A DNA stretch of 59,546 nt from the NCBI GenBank assembly GCA_017460395.1, contig JAFUBA010000177.1:1-59546 (forward strand), in the 5' to 3' direction. The notes beneath the pieces were generated by a model. The model had not been told where the DNA came from. It worked only from the letters and a program-made list of their open reading frames with translations, and did not search any database. Positions within the stretch are counted from its first letter, which is position 1; each line of letters opens with the position of its first letter. Origin of the DNA: Clostridia bacterium (GTDB lineage Bacteria; Bacillota; Clostridia; Christensenellales; Aristaeellaceae). The translations under genes and the position numbers were made by a program. Below are positions 57,903-59,546 of this stretch, one piece after another.

Positions 57903-59078
57903 TCAGATGCCGTAAAGCCTCATGTAATCCTGCGCCTTCTCCTGATTCAATCCACAGACTTTCTGAATGGTGGACAGAATGGTATCTTCGGAAATTCCGT
58001 TGAGCCGACAAGTTTCGATCACAGCAAATGCTGTTGTTTGCTTATTCGCTTCGTCTTTCGCCTTGAGCTCGTCACCGTATTCTGTCTGGATAACCTTCTG
58101 GATTACTTCATCGAAAATGCTCATATTACTGCCTCTCCTCTGTCTGATGTCTGTAACAATCTCTGAAAAGTCTGCCCGCCCCAGCATGGCAAACACTGCC
58201 ACAAGATCCCTGTCCGACAAACCTTTGAAAACGTCGCTTATTTGTGTCGAATGAAGAATTCGATCTTCATCGACGGCATAGTAGTTCTGCACGGCACGAA
58301 AGACTTTCTGCAGATCCGCAGGATACTTTGTCAAGTCGGCTTCATTCATATGAACAAGGTCGATCAGCAAAAACGGCGAGGTCGGGATCAACTGCTCAGG
58401 AGCACCATCGTACATCATGTCCTGCAGCGATCTGTTTTTGGTCCACGCCTCCTTGCCTACATAAAAGACAAGCGGAATGACAGGGTTCAATTTGTCTGTG
58501 TAGCGAAACCTTGCAAGAAATTCCCCTTTTGTCGGGAAGAGATCCTTCACTTTTGGATTCGTTCCCCAGCTGGTTTCCCCCTCAGAGGCTGTTGGAGGCT
58601 GCGCCTGCTTGTCCTGTGTGGAACGTTCCTCCTGGATCTTCTTCAGCGCATGAAGATTTCTTGTGATAATTTCCTTGAGCTGACGACTCAGGATCAAATC
58701 TGTCGTCAGCCTGACTCGCATGGGCATGGTCGGATCAGGATTCGTCTGCAGCTGCAAAATGTACATGGCAACAGTGTACGAAGCATGTTCATCGACAACC
58801 GACATTGCGACATCAGGGTACAGCTGAACGCCTTTCAGTTCGTTGGCCACCAGAAAGACTTCGCTTAGATTTGTATTTTCTTCCCTGAGCTGTGTGGGCT
58901 CAATGGGCTTTTCAAATCCCATGCACCCGCTGAGCAGTTCTGAAAAGATTTCAGGATCTGAAAAATACTGCTTCAGTGCAGTGTCAGGCAGGCTTGCCTG
59001 CCCACTGAATTTATTCTTCGCTTTCTTTGAATCTTTCAGACTGTTTTCATTTTTTGGATGTTTCGTCTTATTCCCCAT
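57903..59078 (-). CDS. Rpn-family / PD-(D/E)XK recombination-promoting nuclease-like protein
   Basis: 391 residues from ATG 59078 (AGGAGG 8 nt upstream). LPDTALKQYFSDPEIFSELLSGCMGFEKPIEPTQLREENTNLSEVF and LVANELKGVQLYPDVAMSVVDEHASYTVAMYILQLQ correspond to the transposase_31/Rpn N-terminal nuclease region, though the order of the D and ExQ residues is not textbook. The C-terminal half (FDEVIQKVIQTEYGDELKAKDEANKQTTAFAVIETCRLNGISEDTILSTIQKVCGLNQEKAQDYMRLYGI) is the typical helical tail. Rpn proteins promote recombination and DNA cleavage. A copy of the 3' end lies at 59318-59408. Confidence 0.75.
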   Translation of the reverse strand: MGNKTKHPKNENSLKDSKKAKNKFSGQASLPDTALKQYFSDPEIFSELLSGCMGFEKPIEPTQLREENTNLSEVFLVANELKGVQLYPDVAMSVVDEHASYTVAMYILQLQTNPDPTMPMRVRLTTDLILSRQLKEIITRNLHALKKIQEERSTQDKQAQPPTASEGETSWGTNPKVKDLFPTKGEFLARFRYTDKLNPVIPLVFYVGKEAWTKNRSLQDMMYDGAPEQLIPTSPFLLIDLVHMNEADLTKYPADLQKVFRAVQNYYAVDEDRILHSTQISDVFKGLSDRDLVAVFAMLGRADFSEIVTDIRQRRGSNMSIFDEVIQKVIQTEYGDELKAKDEANKQTTAFAVIETCRLNGISEDTILSTIQKVCGLNQEKAQDYMRLYGI

Positions 59079-59317
59079 AAAGATGCCTCCTGAATTGTGT
59101 TCCTGGCAGAAATCTTTATGCAGGACCATTACTTCTAGCGAGCAATGTTTCCTGCATTGATTATACCATTGATGTGTGCTCATTGCAAACATAAAATTGT
59201 CGGTCTGAGCCACAGGAGCGTGGCTGGAATCCTGAGTCTGTCACATCACTTGGCAGAAAGATGAGCCTCCACTGTGATCAATGAGCAGTCTCCGCCATAT
59301 TCCTCCGGAATCAGCCG

Positions 59318-59408
59318 TCAAAGCGTTTCATGTAATCCAGCGCCTTCTCCTGATTCAATCCACAGATTTTCTGAATGGTGGACAGAATGGTATCTTCGGA
59401 AATTCCGG
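59318..59408 (-). pseudogene. Duplicate of the 3' end of the Rpn-type gene
   Basis: About 90 bp match 57907-57999 almost exactly (CGCCTTCTCCTGATTCAAT, GGTGGACAGAATGGTATCTT), encoding the terminal TILSTIQKICGLNQEKALDYM. Homology ends abruptly at both sides. Same strand as the intact gene, so a direct repeat 1.4 kb away. Confidence 0.88.
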
Positions 59409-59433
59409 ATCATTCATTTATCGTGGGGGGTAG

Positions 59434-59546
59434 CTATGCAACCATCTCACGAATCTCATCCGGCGTGACAGCAATATAAGGCTTCAGTTTCATCTTCCGC
59501 TTTTTGTCTGAGTAGTTTACGCGTGAAGCATCTATGATCTTCAAGA
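59434..59546 (-). CDS. 3' part of a gene running off the window edge
   Basis: On the minus strand a continuous frame ends at TAG (59434-59436): KIIDASRVNYSDKKRKMKL followed by KPYIAVTPDEIREMVA. Basic and then acidic; no family recognised from 37 residues. It follows the Rpn remnant. Confidence 0.5.
   Translation of the reverse strand, partial: LKIIDASRVNYSDKKRKMKLKPYIAVTPDEIREMVA

Overview
The window looks like chromosomal DNA from an anaerobic, fibre-degrading clostridium (Bacillota) of a gut or rumen community. The grounds are Gram-positive gene architecture, moderately high G+C, Clostridia-type families (K+-dependent membrane pyrophosphatase, DUF1538/PII pair, Agr-like LytTR/GHKL pair, DUF4179 anti-sigma), and enzymes for starch, xylan and beta-glucans. 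A Christensenellales/Aristaeella-like host is my guess from signal-peptide and gene style; it is inference only. I saw no rRNA, tRNA or CRISPR array.

Layout. (1) 0.1-8.4 kb: a decayed GH43 xylosidase tail, a membrane pyrophosphatase (hppA) with a small membrane ORF on the minus strand, and divergently a KdpD/KdpE-like two-component pair followed by a DUF1538 membrane protein, a PII-like protein and a DUF368 (PopT-type) polyprenyl-phosphate transporter. (2) 8.4-12.5 kb: a toxin-antitoxin-like island with an orphan DarG-like macrodomain gene, a Panacea/SocA-like gene and a HipBA-like HTH/kinase pair, bounded by gene remnants. (3) 12.7-19.0 kb: a maltodextrin operon, malEFG-GH13-lacI. (4) 19.1-22.0 kb: an NTPase-nuclease gene behind an AT-rich inverted repeat, an orphan relB and a broken hicB. 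(5) 22-28 kb: a xylan locus with a DUF3089 hydrolase, a GPH/MFS sugar transporter, a GH10 xylanase without signal peptide and a divergent TetR regulator, then an intact hicB. (6) 28.2-36.2 kb: a truncated duplicate of a response regulator, an ATPase gene, the intact LytTR regulator plus Agr-like kinase, a small secreted protein and a membrane-anchored, domain-swapped GH3 glucosidase. (7) 36.3-39.4 kb: ECF sigma/DUF4179 pair, degraded DUF4160/DUF2442 pair and a broken AlbA_2-type regulator. (8) 40-44 kb: a second ATPase with a substituted Walker A lysine and a MATE transporter fused to a cytidylate-kinase-like domain. (9) 44.2-52.3 kb: a compact run containing an esterase, two paralogous small membrane proteins, two polytopic proteins flanking a leucine-carboxyl-type methyltransferase, an MBL hydrolase, a DMT exporter with a His-rich tail and an FNT channel. 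(10) 52.4-59.5 kb: DUF3791, another ATPase-nuclease, a TMEM175-type channel, a monooxygenase-like protein, a membrane protein and an Rpn-type nuclease.

Two themes stand out. First, carbon acquisition: maltodextrin uptake and hydrolysis under LacI control, xylo-oligosaccharide uptake with cytoplasmic GH10 under TetR control, and a cell-surface GH3 next to an Agr-like system. Second, accessory turnover: partial copies of gene ends (GH43, SocA-like, HicB, LytTR regulator, Rpn nuclease) recur, usually beside toxin-antitoxin or ATPase-nuclease genes, which suggests repeated gain and loss by duplication-associated insertion. All family calls come from reading motifs, not from database searches.
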